Shown here piece after piece: positions 17,355 through 26,861 of a stretch of 56,941 bases of DNA. Source of the DNA: Acidimicrobiia bacterium (GTDB taxonomy: Bacteria > Actinomycetota > Acidimicrobiia > Spongiisociales > Spongiisociaceae); contig WTGW01000176.1 in assembly GCA_011523395.1 (NCBI GenBank), positions 1 to 56,941 of the forward strand, written 5' to 3'. The position numbers were made by a program, and so were the translations under genes. The notes under the pieces were generated by a model. That model was not told the DNA's origin and did not search any database. It saw nothing but the letters and a program-made list of their open reading frames with translations. Each line of letters begins with the position of its first letter. Positions within the stretch are counted from its first letter, which is position 1.

Positions 17355-18608
17355 CTACGAAACTCCCGGTCCCCGGAGTGCGTCCGCCTCAGTCGGGATG
17401 AGATGTGGCCGGGCGATGTTCCTCTCGCAGAGTGCCAGTAGGTCGAACACTTCGTCGGCCTCCCACAGGAGTAGGCCATGAGCCTTCGGTGCCTTTCTCG
17501 CCCTTAGAACGCCACTGGCCTCAAGGAAGGCCAGAGCGCCACGGGTCCGGCGTTCGGACGCACCGGCCAGTTCACATGCCCGGTCGACCGTCATGACCGG
17601 GTTGGCCGCTATCACGTCCAAAAGTGACCGTACGGTCTTCGAACGTGTCCGGTCGGCCACCTGACTCTGCCACCGTGCCTGGATGGACCGGAGAAGGCGG
17701 TGGTAGTGGACCACCGTCTCGCACGAGTTGATGGCGGCGTCAGAGAACACTTCCACCAACGCCTCCGCCGCCCGGCTTCGCGCCGGATCGTCCGCCTCGC
17801 ATTCGATCGCGAAGCCTTGCAGGGCCTCGATGTAGTCCTCCTTCCGGGCTGACAGATAGAGGCTGATGGGTGGCGCGAACCTGTCGGTGAGCCCCCGCCT
17901 GGCCAGCACGGCGTGGACCAGGGCGCGCCCGATCCTTCCGTTGCCGTCGGCGAAGGGATGGATGACCTCGAATTGGCCGTGTGCCAGGGCGGCTTGGATG
18001 ATCGGTGATTGGTAGTGGCCATTGCAATACGCGACCAGATCGTCCATCAGGCTCGCAACGTGTTCGGGCGGCGGTGGTACGAAACGGGCCCGGTACGGTC
18101 CGTCGTGGTGGCCTATCCAGTTCTGGTCGGTACGGATACGCCCGCTCGCATCTCCCGAACCACCTCCGCGGAACAGCATCACATGGGCCTCGAGCAGGTC
18201 TTCGAGTCCGATGTACCCGGAACTCTCGAGGAAGGCGACGGCCCGCCGAGTGGCATCCAGGTTGGTAATGACCCTGGCGGCCCGCCCATAGTGGTGGATG
18301 CCGCGCCGGAGTTGTACGGCGCGTGCCCGGGCAACCTTCCTAAGGTCGCTGTCAAGCTGCTCTATCCGCGACGATCCGAGCGACTCACCCCAGAGGAACA
18401 GCCGCGCTGAGGCACTCCCGGCGAACTGGTGGTTGGCCCGGGCCAGGTGCCGCACTGCCCAGTCGGCCCGCCTCATAACATCCTCTCCGAAGACCGGATG
18501 CCATCCGGCAAGCGGATCCGGCAAGAATGCCCGGTACGGGAGGCACTCCCGCCGTAGGGTGAGGCTGTCCGGAACCCTCTCCCAAACCTTCCGCACATAC
18601 CGCGCCAC
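17355..18608 (-). CDS. Fic/DOC family protein with N-terminal inhibitory-type SSRIEQ motif and C-terminal wHTH-like region
   Basis: HPFADGNGRIGRALVH Fic core; SSRIEQ; DRACELAGASERRTRGALAFLEASGVL. GTG start at 18608 preceded by GGAAGGAG. Confidence 0.88.
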   Translation of the reverse strand: MARYVRKVWERVPDSLTLRRECLPYRAFLPDPLAGWHPVFGEDVMRRADWAVRHLARANHQFAGSASARLFLWGESLGSSRIEQLDSDLRKVARARAVQLRRGIHHYGRAARVITNLDATRRAVAFLESSGYIGLEDLLEAHVMLFRGGGSGDASGRIRTDQNWIGHHDGPYRARFVPPPPEHVASLMDDLVAYCNGHYQSPIIQAALAHGQFEVIHPFADGNGRIGRALVHAVLARRGLTDRFAPPISLYLSARKEDYIEALQGFAIECEADDPARSRAAEALVEVFSDAAINSCETVVHYHRLLRSIQARWQSQVADRTRSKTVRSLLDVIAANPVMTVDRACELAGASERRTRGALAFLEASGVLRARKAPKAHGLLLWEADEVFDLLALCERNIARPHLIPTEADALRGPGVS

Positions 18609-18777
18609 GATGCTCCTTCCGTTCAGGAAACGGCAACCGACAGATGTACCCTCGATTGTATGACAGTTAGAATATAAAGTGTCCATCAAATACAACGAGA
18701 ATCTCCATGTGGCGGGAAGTCGGTTGCTTCGGGTTGCCGGCATCGGTTATCGGTAGCTCCACGGCAACGACAAGCGG

Positions 18778-19656
18778 TCAGTCCGGGATCGCGGCGGGCC
18801 ACTGGTCCTTCAGCAGCCGGGAAAGGGCCCGGTCGGCCAGGATCCTGCCTCCCGTCTGGCATCCGGCGCAGTAGTTCGTCTCGTTTGATGCGTACACGAT
18901 CCGCCGCACCGGACTCCCGCACACGGGACAGGGTTGCCGGTACTTGCCATGGACGGCCATTTCGGGCCGGAAGGCCGTGACCCGGTCGGGGAACCCGTCA
19001 CCGACCTCGCCCCGCATCCGGTCCACCCATTCGGTCAGGGTGGTGACGGTCGCCTCACGGAGTCGCTCCAGAGCGGGATCGTCGAGCCGGCTGGTCAGGG
19101 TCACCGGCGAGAGCCCCGCCCGGTGGAGTATCTCGTCCGAGTACGCGTTGCCGATGCCCGAGAGGATGCGGGGATCGGTCAGGGCCCGCTTGAGCGTCCG
19201 GTTCTCCCGTCTGAGCGCTTCGGAGAAGGCGGCCGGTCCTGCTTCGAGCGGCTCGAGGCCGCCGCGGTCGTGCTCGGCAAGGCCCTCCGCGCCCCGATGC
19301 ACGTGCAAGGAAGCCCGCTTCTTGGAACCCTGCTCGGTGAGTACCAGCGTTCCGTTCGGGAAGTCGAACGCGGCGTGACCGACCTTCCTGGGTACGGCTG
19401 CGCCGCGATCCCTCCATCTGAACCGGCCCGTAATCATCAGGTGGAACACCATGAAGAGGTCCTCCTCCAGCTCCAGGACCAGGCGCTTCCCCATGCGGCG
19501 GAACCCGACCACCCGCCTGCCCTCCACTTCGGAGAGCGGCGGATCGAAGGTACGGAGGAGTGAGATCGACACCACCCTGGCCCGTTCCAGGACCCGCCCT
19601 CCTACGAACCGCTCGAGGGCCTCCAGATAGACGACCACATCGGGTAGTTCCGGCAT
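18778..19656 (-). CDS. Formamidopyrimidine-DNA glycosylase / endonuclease VIII family
   Basis: MPELPDVVVYLEAL N-terminus, H2TH region GIGNAYSDEILHRAGLSP, C-terminal zinc finger CPVCGSPVRRIVYASNETNYCAGCQTGGR. Confidence 0.92.
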   Translation of the reverse strand: MPELPDVVVYLEALERFVGGRVLERARVVSISLLRTFDPPLSEVEGRRVVGFRRMGKRLVLELEEDLFMVFHLMITGRFRWRDRGAAVPRKVGHAAFDFPNGTLVLTEQGSKKRASLHVHRGAEGLAEHDRGGLEPLEAGPAAFSEALRRENRTLKRALTDPRILSGIGNAYSDEILHRAGLSPVTLTSRLDDPALERLREATVTTLTEWVDRMRGEVGDGFPDRVTAFRPEMAVHGKYRQPCPVCGSPVRRIVYASNETNYCAGCQTGGRILADRALSRLLKDQWPAAIPD

Positions 19657-19741
19657 GCTGCCGAGCCTACAGCGGCCGGTGGTTGATGGACAGTGCCCGG
19701 CCCCAGGTCAGTGACGTGGGGCCGGGCGCTCTCCTCGAAGG

Positions 19742-22189
19742 CTAGATACCGTCGGTGAAGGCGTCCTCGAAGGAGGCGAACCGCCGCCCCCCGTTTCCTG
19801 CCGAGCCTGATCCCCGGCGGTTGCCGCCGCCCTGGCTGCGACCACCCTGACCGCGACCACCCTGGCTGCGACCACCCTGGCCACGACCCCGGTTGCCGCC
19901 GCGGCCTGAAGGGCGGCCGCCACCGCGACCTTGGCGAGGTCCACGACCCCGGTTGGGGCCCCTTCCGCCGCCGCCCCGTCCGGGTCCCCGGTCACCGCGA
20001 TCGCGCGGCTGGCCCGGTGCCCCGACCTTGGCGCCGGGCTTCGGCTCCAGATCGGCCGTCACCTTGAGCGAGACCTTGCCGTTGCGGTCGATGGAGTCGA
20101 CCACCACCGTGAGGGGATCGCCCTCGGACAGGTAGTCGCCCACCCGGCGCACGTGGCGGGTGCTGTCGAACTTGGAGATATGGAGGAGGCCGTCCTTACC
20201 CGGAAGGATGTTCACGAATGCCCCGAAGTCGGTGATGCTCACCACCTTGCCGTCGTAATGCTTGTCGACCTCGGGCGTGGGTGGGAAGGCGATCTCGTTG
20301 ACCCGGTTCAAGGCGTCAGCGAGGGACGTGCCGTCGCTGGAGGACACCAGGACCGTGCCGTCATCCTGAACCTCGATCGAGGCGCCGGTCTCCGCCTCCA
20401 GTTCACGGATGATCTTCCCCTTGGGACCGATGATGTCACCGATCTTGTCCACCGGGATCTGGACGGTCTCCAGCCGGGGTGCGTGCTCCTTCATCTCCTC
20501 GCGGGGCCCGTCTATCGCCTGTTCCATCACGTCCAGTATTTCGAGCCTGGCCTGCCTGGCCTGGATGAGCGCTCCGGCCAGCACCTCCGCCGGCAGACCG
20601 TCGATCTTCATGTCCAGCTGGAGGGCGGTGATGACATCCGCGGTTCCCGCCACCTTGAAGTCCATGTCGCCGAGGGCGTCCTCCGCCCCGAGGATGTCGG
20701 TGAGGGTCACGTAGTTCTCGCCGTCCGCGATCAAGCCCATGGCGATCCCGGCCACCGGACCGGCGATCTTGACGCCCGCATCCATGAGCGAGAGCGACGA
20801 GGCGCAGACCGACGCCATGGAGGAGGAGCCGTTGGACGAGAGAACCTCCGACACCAGGCGGAGCGTGTACTGGAACCCGTCATCAGCGGGGAGCACGGGC
20901 CGGAGGGCCTTCTCCCCCAGGGCGCCGTGCCCGATCTCCCGGCGCTTGGGTCCCCTCATGAACCCGGCTTCGCCGGTGCAGTAGGGCGGGAAGTTGTAGT
21001 GATGCATGTACCGCTTGGCTTCCTCGTTGCTGATGGTGTCGAGCATCTGCTCCATGCGCGGCATGCCCAGGGTCACGACGTTCAGCACCTGCGTCTCCCC
21101 GCGGGTGAACAGGGCGGACCCGTGGGCCCGGCTCAACACGCTGACCTCGGCGGACAGCGACCGGATATCGGTTGCGCCCCGGCCGTCCATGCGGACGCCC
21201 TCTTCGATGATCCGCCGGCGCATCGCCTTCTTGGTGGCGGCGCGCAACGCGGCACGGACCTGCCTGGCAGTGTCGGTGTCATCCTCGTCCACGCCGTACT
21301 CGGAGGCCACCCGCTCGGCAAGTTCCGCCCCTGCGGACTCACGCTCGGCCTTGTCCGCGATCCTGACCACCTCGGCGATCCCTCCGGCGGCAAGTTCCGA
21401 CACACGCTCGTACACCTCGTCGGTGTACTCGATGACCGACGGCCACTCCCCGACTTCCTTGCCGGCGAGTCCTTGCAGCTCGTCCTGGAGATCGAGCAGC
21501 TGCCCGATGTAGGACTTGGCCTCCTCGAGGCCGGCGCCAACCGCCTCCTCGTCCGGCGGGGTACGGCCCTCGTCGATCAGGGCCAGGGCGCCATCGGTGG
21601 CGCCGGCCTCGACCATCACGATGTCCACCGATCCCGAGTCGTTGCGCTTGCCGACCACTACCAGGTCGAACACGCACTCCTCCAGCTCGCTGAACGTGGG
21701 GAACGGCACCCAGCCGTGCTCCCCCAGACCTATCCGGACCCCGCCCAGCGGGCCCTCGAAGGGGAGGTCGCTGATGGTCAGGGCCGCCGATGCGCCGTTG
21801 AGAGCCAGCACGTCGTAGGCGGTCTCACCGTCAACCTGGAGGACGGTGGCCACCACATGGGTGTCATTGCGGTACCCGTCACGGAAGGACGGGCGCAGCG
21901 GCCGGTCGATGAGCCGGGCGCTCAACGTGGCCTTCTCGGTGGCCCGACCCTCCCGGCGGAAGAAGGACCCGGGGATCTTGCCCACCGCGTACATCCGCTC
22001 CTCGACATCGATGGTGAGGGGGAAGAAACTCACCCCTTCCCTCGGCTTGTCGCTGGCAGTGGCGGCTACCAGCACGTCCGTCTCCCCCATGGAGACGCGA
22101 ACCGCCCCGTTTGCTTGACCGGCGAGCTTGCCGGTGGAAATCACGACCTCTTTGTCACCAATATGGCCGCGAACGACTTGTTCAGACAC
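19742..22189 (-). CDS. pnp: Polyribonucleotide nucleotidyltransferase with long RGG/Gly-rich C-terminal tail
   Basis: RNase PH domains, KH (IIGPKGKIIRELEAETGA) and S1 (YDGKVVSITDFGAFVNILPGKDGLLHIS); GTG start at 22189 with AAGGAG upstream. Confidence 0.96.
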   Translation of the reverse strand: MSEQVVRGHIGDKEVVISTGKLAGQANGAVRVSMGETDVLVAATASDKPREGVSFFPLTIDVEERMYAVGKIPGSFFRREGRATEKATLSARLIDRPLRPSFRDGYRNDTHVVATVLQVDGETAYDVLALNGASAALTISDLPFEGPLGGVRIGLGEHGWVPFPTFSELEECVFDLVVVGKRNDSGSVDIVMVEAGATDGALALIDEGRTPPDEEAVGAGLEEAKSYIGQLLDLQDELQGLAGKEVGEWPSVIEYTDEVYERVSELAAGGIAEVVRIADKAERESAGAELAERVASEYGVDEDDTDTARQVRAALRAATKKAMRRRIIEEGVRMDGRGATDIRSLSAEVSVLSRAHGSALFTRGETQVLNVVTLGMPRMEQMLDTISNEEAKRYMHHYNFPPYCTGEAGFMRGPKRREIGHGALGEKALRPVLPADDGFQYTLRLVSEVLSSNGSSSMASVCASSLSLMDAGVKIAGPVAGIAMGLIADGENYVTLTDILGAEDALGDMDFKVAGTADVITALQLDMKIDGLPAEVLAGALIQARQARLEILDVMEQAIDGPREEMKEHAPRLETVQIPVDKIGDIIGPKGKIIRELEAETGASIEVQDDGTVLVSSSDGTSLADALNRVNEIAFPPTPEVDKHYDGKVVSITDFGAFVNILPGKDGLLHISKFDSTRHVRRVGDYLSEGDPLTVVVDSIDRNGKVSLKVTADLEPKPGAKVGAPGQPRDRGDRGPGRGGGGRGPNRGRGPRQGRGGGRPSGRGGNRGRGQGGRSQGGRGQGGRSQGGGNRRGSGSAGNGGRRFASFEDAFTDGI

Positions 22190-22401
22190 ATACTCTCCTT
22201 GAGTTGTACGCCCAGGCACCGAACGCTCGGAGAGCAGCGAAGCCAATTACCAGTGGTCATACCTCCGGACGCTTCGTAGCTGCGCCGCGTCATGAAGGAA
22301 TGGCGACTGACAACTGATCTACGCCGTTTCTCCGGGCGCTACCAGCCTGCTTGTGTTTCGGTTGGCCTACGGGACTTTCCCGATCAGCCATCATCATCGA
22401 T

Positions 22402-22475
22402 GAGCGCCATAAGGGCGCTTCGAATCATCCCACTTCTTCCTTGGCCACCGGATTGAGCGAGCGCTGCCGGTGGCC
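22402..22475 (-). promoter_or_regulatory. Structured rpsO-pnp intergenic leader (candidate pnp regulatory RNA)
   Basis: 9-bp perfect inverted repeat GGCCACCGG/CCGGTGGCC (22443-22451/22467-22475) and a second hairpin GAGCGCC/GGCGCTT (22402-22408/22414-22420). Confidence 0.5.
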
Positions 22476-22514
22476 GGTCCGTTCTTGATACGGAACGACC
22501 GTCTCCGCGGAGTG

Positions 22515-22772
22515 CTATCGACGCAATCCGAGCTTGGCGATCACCCGACGATACCGCTCGGCATCGTTCTTCCGAAGGTAGTCCAGCAACCGCTTCCGCT
22601 TACCCACCATCATCAAAAGGCCTCGGCGGCTGTGATGGTCATGCTTGTGCTCGCGCAGGTGCTCGGTCAGGTGCCGGATTCGCTGGGAGAGCAACGCAAC
22701 CTGGACCTCAGGAGATCCGGTGTCGCTGTCGTGAGCGCCGAAATCGGCAATTATTTCCTGGGTCGCTCTCAT
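22515..22772 (-). CDS. rpsO: 30S ribosomal protein S15
   Basis: [56 protein letters not shown]. Confidence 0.97.
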   Translation of the reverse strand: MRATQEIIADFGAHDSDTGSPEVQVALLSQRIRHLTEHLREHKHDHHSRRGLLMMVGKRKRLLDYLRKNDAERYRRVIAKLGLRR

Positions 22773-23086
22773 CTCTCTCACTCGATCAGCACATCCCAAA
22801 CCGGCATGTATAGAAGTGGGAACCGGGTGGAGTGTAGCACCCTCCCGGCGACCCGTGCGCGACAGCCCGCCAGCCCTGATTATTCTGTTCCCAGCGCACC
22901 AACGCGAATCACGCCACTTCAACCACATCATTCGCCAGCCGCCGCCCTTCACCCGGCGGTTGACCCACACCTGGCCGGAAGATGGGGCCGTAGAAAGGCT
23001 ATAACCCCCGATCAGGACCACGGAACAACAATTTCCGCCACCCGGACAAACCCCCACCATGAATAATCGGGGCTAACAGCCGCGGG

Positions 23087-23305
23087 TCACCGCCCGTACC
23101 TCTCGCGGAGCTCGGCCTGCGTCGGTCGGGGCGGCGGGCGCTTGTCGATCCCGAGCACCAGGCGGTAGAAGGTGATCATGGCCCAACGCTGGAATTGCAG
23201 GACCGCCAGCAGGATGCGCAAGTAGGTGAGTTCGAACACGGCCAGATAGGCCCGAATGAGTTGCCCGTTGCGGTCTCGATCGTCCACTTGAAACCATCCA
23301 ATCAT
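23087..23305 (-). CDS. Small hypothetical protein
   Basis: MIGWFQVDDRDRNGQLIRAYLAVFELTYLRILLAVLQFQRW..., compact ORF between rpsO and ribF. Confidence 0.45.
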   Translation of the reverse strand: MIGWFQVDDRDRNGQLIRAYLAVFELTYLRILLAVLQFQRWAMITFYRLVLGIDKRPPPRPTQAELRERYGR

Positions 23306-23411
23306 GTCGCTTACCGGTGTGCTCCGTCCCCAAATCGCCCCGTGACGTCCATCGTGGACCCGTATCTGCCGGAGTTCAACCCCTATGTTTCTCACTCTCC
23401 GGGGCGGGGGC

Positions 23412-24317
23412 TCAGGCTCTAGGCGATGAACCACCCATGAGGCGACGCGCCCCGGCAAGATCCGCCGTGGTGATCCGGGGCGGGGCATGGCCTCCCGGCG
23501 GCGCGGGGCGGAGGCGGTCGATGAAGGTCAGAGCCAGGCGGTCACCCGGGACCCGGCCGGTCCTCCGATCCGGCAGGCGGACCCGGAGCGGCCGGCCGCT
23601 ACCGCCGATCGAGCAGGCGCCGGGACCGGCCGAGCCGACCGTCACGGCGTACACACCCGATCCGGGCACCGCCATCGACCAGTCCACTTCCACGGCCACG
23701 GTCGAGGCATCCCCTCCCTCCGTTACCACGCGCCGGCCGGGCACTTCATGGTGCCGTCCGAGCAACCCGGCGGCGGCGGCCACCTCGCCCGCCGCGATGT
23801 GGCGACGGATCGCGGAAGACGAGATCGGCCCTTGCTCGCCGTCCCGTAGCCGGATGGCGTCGACCCCGAAGCCATGGGTCCGGCCCGATGCCACCAGGTC
23901 GTCCACGTCCCCTGCTCTCCCCGCTCCGTAGCGGAAGCCCTCCCCCACCACGACAGCCCGGGCGTTGAACCCGCCCGAGACCACCCGGCGGATGAACTCC
24001 TCGGGTTCGAGATGGCGCACTTCCGCGAAGGGGAGCACCCCCACCTGGCCCACACCAACCGACTCCAGCAGCTCGAGCCGGCGGGACAGCGTCACCAGCA
24101 TGGCCGGCCCGTCGATCGGGTCGAAGAACCGGCGGGGATGGACATCGAAGGTGACCACGACCGTCTCGAGTCCCCCCATCACGGCAGCCCTCTCGGACAG
24201 GGCCTCCAGCAGGGTTCGGTGACCACGATGGACACCGTCGAACACGCCGATGGTCACAGCCGTCCCCCGATCCGGGCCCGGTCCCCAGGCGAGCGGATCG
24301 CCCCTCCAGATCTTCAT
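23412..24317 (-). CDS. ribF: Bifunctional riboflavin kinase/FAD synthetase
   Basis: VTIGVFDGVHRGHRTLLEAL and SSSAIRRHIAAGEVAAAAGLLGR motifs; follows truB. Confidence 0.92.
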   Translation of the reverse strand: MKIWRGDPLAWGPGPDRGTAVTIGVFDGVHRGHRTLLEALSERAAVMGGLETVVVTFDVHPRRFFDPIDGPAMLVTLSRRLELLESVGVGQVGVLPFAEVRHLEPEEFIRRVVSGGFNARAVVVGEGFRYGAGRAGDVDDLVASGRTHGFGVDAIRLRDGEQGPISSSAIRRHIAAGEVAAAAGLLGRHHEVPGRRVVTEGGDASTVAVEVDWSMAVPGSGVYAVTVGSAGPGACSIGGSGRPLRVRLPDRRTGRVPGDRLALTFIDRLRPAPPGGHAPPRITTADLAGARRLMGGSSPRA

Positions 24318-24327
24318 CGGACGCGAC

Positions 24328-25209
24328 TCACGCCAGCACCACCTCCGGAACCAGCCGGTCATCGCCGGCACGGTAGATGGCTAGCAGCCGACCGTCCGCG
24401 ATCACCCGAACGTGCCCGTCCAGGTCTCGAGGGGAAGGCAGTCGCTGCCCGCTGGACACCCGGACGGCCTCATCGTGGTCCACGCTCACGGACGGCAGAT
24501 GCGACAGAGCGACGGCCGGTTCCAGCACCGCTTCGGCCAGCCGACCCTCGGCGCCGAGGCGGACCAACCGGTCGACCGTCCACGCTTCCTCCACCCGGAG
24601 GCTGCCGCTGGCCACCCTGCGGAGGGAACTCAGATGGGCGCGCCCGCCGAGGGCCCTGGCCAGGTCGTCGGCCAGCACCCGGACGTAGAGACCGCTCCCT
24701 CCCACCACCCGGAGGCGGACCTCCGGGAACGGCCCCGCCGCGAACCCCTCGAGGTCCAGCCGGTGCACCCTCACCCTCCGGGCCGGCCGTTCTACCTCCT
24801 CGCCGCGCCTGGCCAGCTCATGCAGGCGCGTGCCGCCCACCTTCACCGCCGACACCATCGGCGGTGTCTGGAGGATCTCCCCCCTGAAGCGATCCATGGC
24901 ACCGACGACATCCTCACGATCGATGCTCATCGCCGCCCGCTCCGTCTCCTCGCCGTCGGCGTCCAGGCTGTCGGTGGCCACGCCGAATCGGGCCGTGGCC
25001 TCGTACTCCTTGGGCAGGTCGGTGACGAAGCGCAGCAACCGGGTGGCCCTCCCGATGCCGAGGACGAGCAGGCCGGTGGCCATGGGATCGAGGGTGCCTG
25101 CGTGCCCGATGCGGCGCATGCCGAGGATCCGGCGGCACTTGGCCACCACGTCATGGGATGTCCACCCGCCGGCCTTGTCGACCAGCACGAATCCGGACCC
25201 GGAACTCAC
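24328..25209 (-). CDS. truB: tRNA pseudouridine(55) synthase
   Basis: GFVLVDKAGGWTSHDVVAKCRRILGMRRIGHAGTLDPMATGLL; GTG start overlapping the upstream stop. Confidence 0.95.
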   Translation of the reverse strand: MSSGSGFVLVDKAGGWTSHDVVAKCRRILGMRRIGHAGTLDPMATGLLVLGIGRATRLLRFVTDLPKEYEATARFGVATDSLDADGEETERAAMSIDREDVVGAMDRFRGEILQTPPMVSAVKVGGTRLHELARRGEEVERPARRVRVHRLDLEGFAAGPFPEVRLRVVGGSGLYVRVLADDLARALGGRAHLSSLRRVASGSLRVEEAWTVDRLVRLGAEGRLAEAVLEPAVALSHLPSVSVDHDEAVRVSSGQRLPSPRDLDGHVRVIADGRLLAIYRAGDDRLVPEVVLA

Positions 25210-26174
25210 CCGGCCAGCCGTTTCCTGACCATTTCGACCGCTTCGTCCCGGGTGCCGGAGAACGAGCATCCGGCGGCGCGGTGGTGACCGCCACCACCCA
25301 TCGTCTCCGCTATGGCCGCTACATCCACGTGGCGGCGGGATCTCAGGCTCAGCTTCCACTCCCCGCCGGGCTGCTCTTTGAGCAACAGCGCCACCTCGGC
25401 CTCCCGAGCCACCCGGATGTCGTCGATCAGGGCGTCGGCGTCCTCCATACCGATTCCGTGGCGCCCGAGATCGTCCTGGGTGACGTAGGACCACACGAGG
25501 GCGTGAGCCGGCTCCAGCGTGGCCCGGGACAGGACCGCTCCGGCCACGCCGAGGTACCCGAACGCCATCGACTCGTAGACGGACTGCCCGATCACCTCCG
25601 GGCGCGCCCCGGCTTCCACCAGCTCCGCCGCCGCCCGGAGGACCTCGGGATTCGTGTTGCCGTACTGGAAGCGACCGGTGTCGGTGACCAGGCCCAGCAG
25701 CAGGGCCGTGGCCGCTGCCGGCGAGACATCCCATCCGATCAGCCTGATCAGGCGGTAGCAGAGCAGCGCGGCCGCCGGAGCATCCGGGTCGCAAACCCTA
25801 ATGTCTCCGAATCCGGGACCCGCCACGTGATGATCGATCATCACCACCGTCCCGGCCGCCTCGACCACCGGGGCCAGTTCCGGGCCGAGCCGGTCGGGGT
25901 CATTGCAGTCGAAGGCCACCAGCACGTCGGGCGTACCCACCTCGGCGGGATCCACCACCGGACGGGTATCCAGGAAGTCGAATTGCCGTCCCAGGACGAA
26001 GCGCTCCCCGAAGCAGACTCGTACCGAGCCGCCCGCGGCGCGGGCCGCCAGAGCCAGGCCCAGGGCTGATCCCAGGGCATCGCCATCCGGCTTGACATGG
26101 CCCGTGGTGACCAGCGTACGGGCCTCCCGGACGGCGCGGGCCGCGTCCCTGAGGCCACGGCTCACCCCCGCCAT
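25206..26174 (-). CDS. nrnA: DHH/DHHA1 phosphoesterase (NrnA-like oligoribonuclease / pAp phosphatase)
   Basis: TTGHVKPDGDALGSALGL, VMIDHHV, GGGGHHRAAG. Confidence 0.88.
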   Translation of the reverse strand: MAGVSRGLRDAARAVREARTLVTTGHVKPDGDALGSALGLALAARAAGGSVRVCFGERFVLGRQFDFLDTRPVVDPAEVGTPDVLVAFDCNDPDRLGPELAPVVEAAGTVVMIDHHVAGPGFGDIRVCDPDAPAAALLCYRLIRLIGWDVSPAAATALLLGLVTDTGRFQYGNTNPEVLRAAAELVEAGARPEVIGQSVYESMAFGYLGVAGAVLSRATLEPAHALVWSYVTQDDLGRHGIGMEDADALIDDIRVAREAEVALLLKEQPGGEWKLSLRSRRHVDVAAIAETMGGGGHHRAAGCSFSGTRDEAVEMVRKRLAG

Positions 26175-26524
26175 CACCGGCTCCCGCCTTGCCCGTCCAT
26201 GTTCCTCAGTATCTCCTCTATCCGCCGGGCATGCGCCACGGCCGGATCGGGCACGAACCTCAACTCGGGGAGGTACTTCATCCGCACCTGCGGACCGACC
26301 GCGGCGCGGATCCGGGAGGCCGCCGCCGCCAGCGCCTCGGCGGTCCGGGCCTCGGTCTCTTCGTCGCCCAGAACGGTGTAGTAGACCTCGGCCTTGCGGA
26401 GATCCGGGGACGCGGACACCCCGGTCACCGTCAGGAACCCGATGCGGGGATCCTTGAGGTTCTGGCACTCCTCCGCGATGACCTCCCTGAGGATCTCGTT
26501 GACCCGGCGCAGCCTCAGACCCAT
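26174..26524 (-). CDS. rbfA: Ribosome-binding factor A
   Basis: RRVNEILREVIAEECQNLKDPRIGFLTVTGVSASPDLRKAEVYYTVLG. Confidence 0.94.
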   Translation of the reverse strand: MGLRLRRVNEILREVIAEECQNLKDPRIGFLTVTGVSASPDLRKAEVYYTVLGDEETEARTAEALAAAASRIRAAVGPQVRMKYLPELRFVPDPAVAHARRIEEILRNMDGQGGSR

Positions 26525-26537
26525 CCTGTCCCCTCCA

Positions 26538-26840
26538 TCATGGCGGATCCTCCAGGTAGGAAACCCCGACCGAGAGGACTTCGGCCTCCTCCCACCGATC
26601 GAAGAAGCGGCACACCGAATGGACCGCCATCTCCAATTGCGTGGCATGTGACGAGACGATGCCCACCGCGACCGCGGTCCGCTGCCACTGGTCATGGTGA
26701 TCGACCTCGGCAAACGCCACGGGGAAGGCCCGGCGCAGTTTGGCGGACAGCCGAGCGATCCGTTGCCGCTTGGCCTTCAGCGAATGAACATCCCGCAAAC
26801 GCAGATCAACCCGGAGCGCCGCTGCGTGCATGCTCGCCAT
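26538..26840 (-). CDS. DUF503 (YlxP-like) family protein
   Basis: HSLKAKRQRIARLSAKLRRAFPVAFAEVDHHDQWQRTAVAVGIVS; between infB and rbfA. Confidence 0.88.
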   Translation of the reverse strand: MASMHAAALRVDLRLRDVHSLKAKRQRIARLSAKLRRAFPVAFAEVDHHDQWQRTAVAVGIVSSHATQLEMAVHSVCRFFDRWEEAEVLSVGVSYLEDPP

Positions 26841-26861
26841 GGGGAACTCACGTCAGCACGA

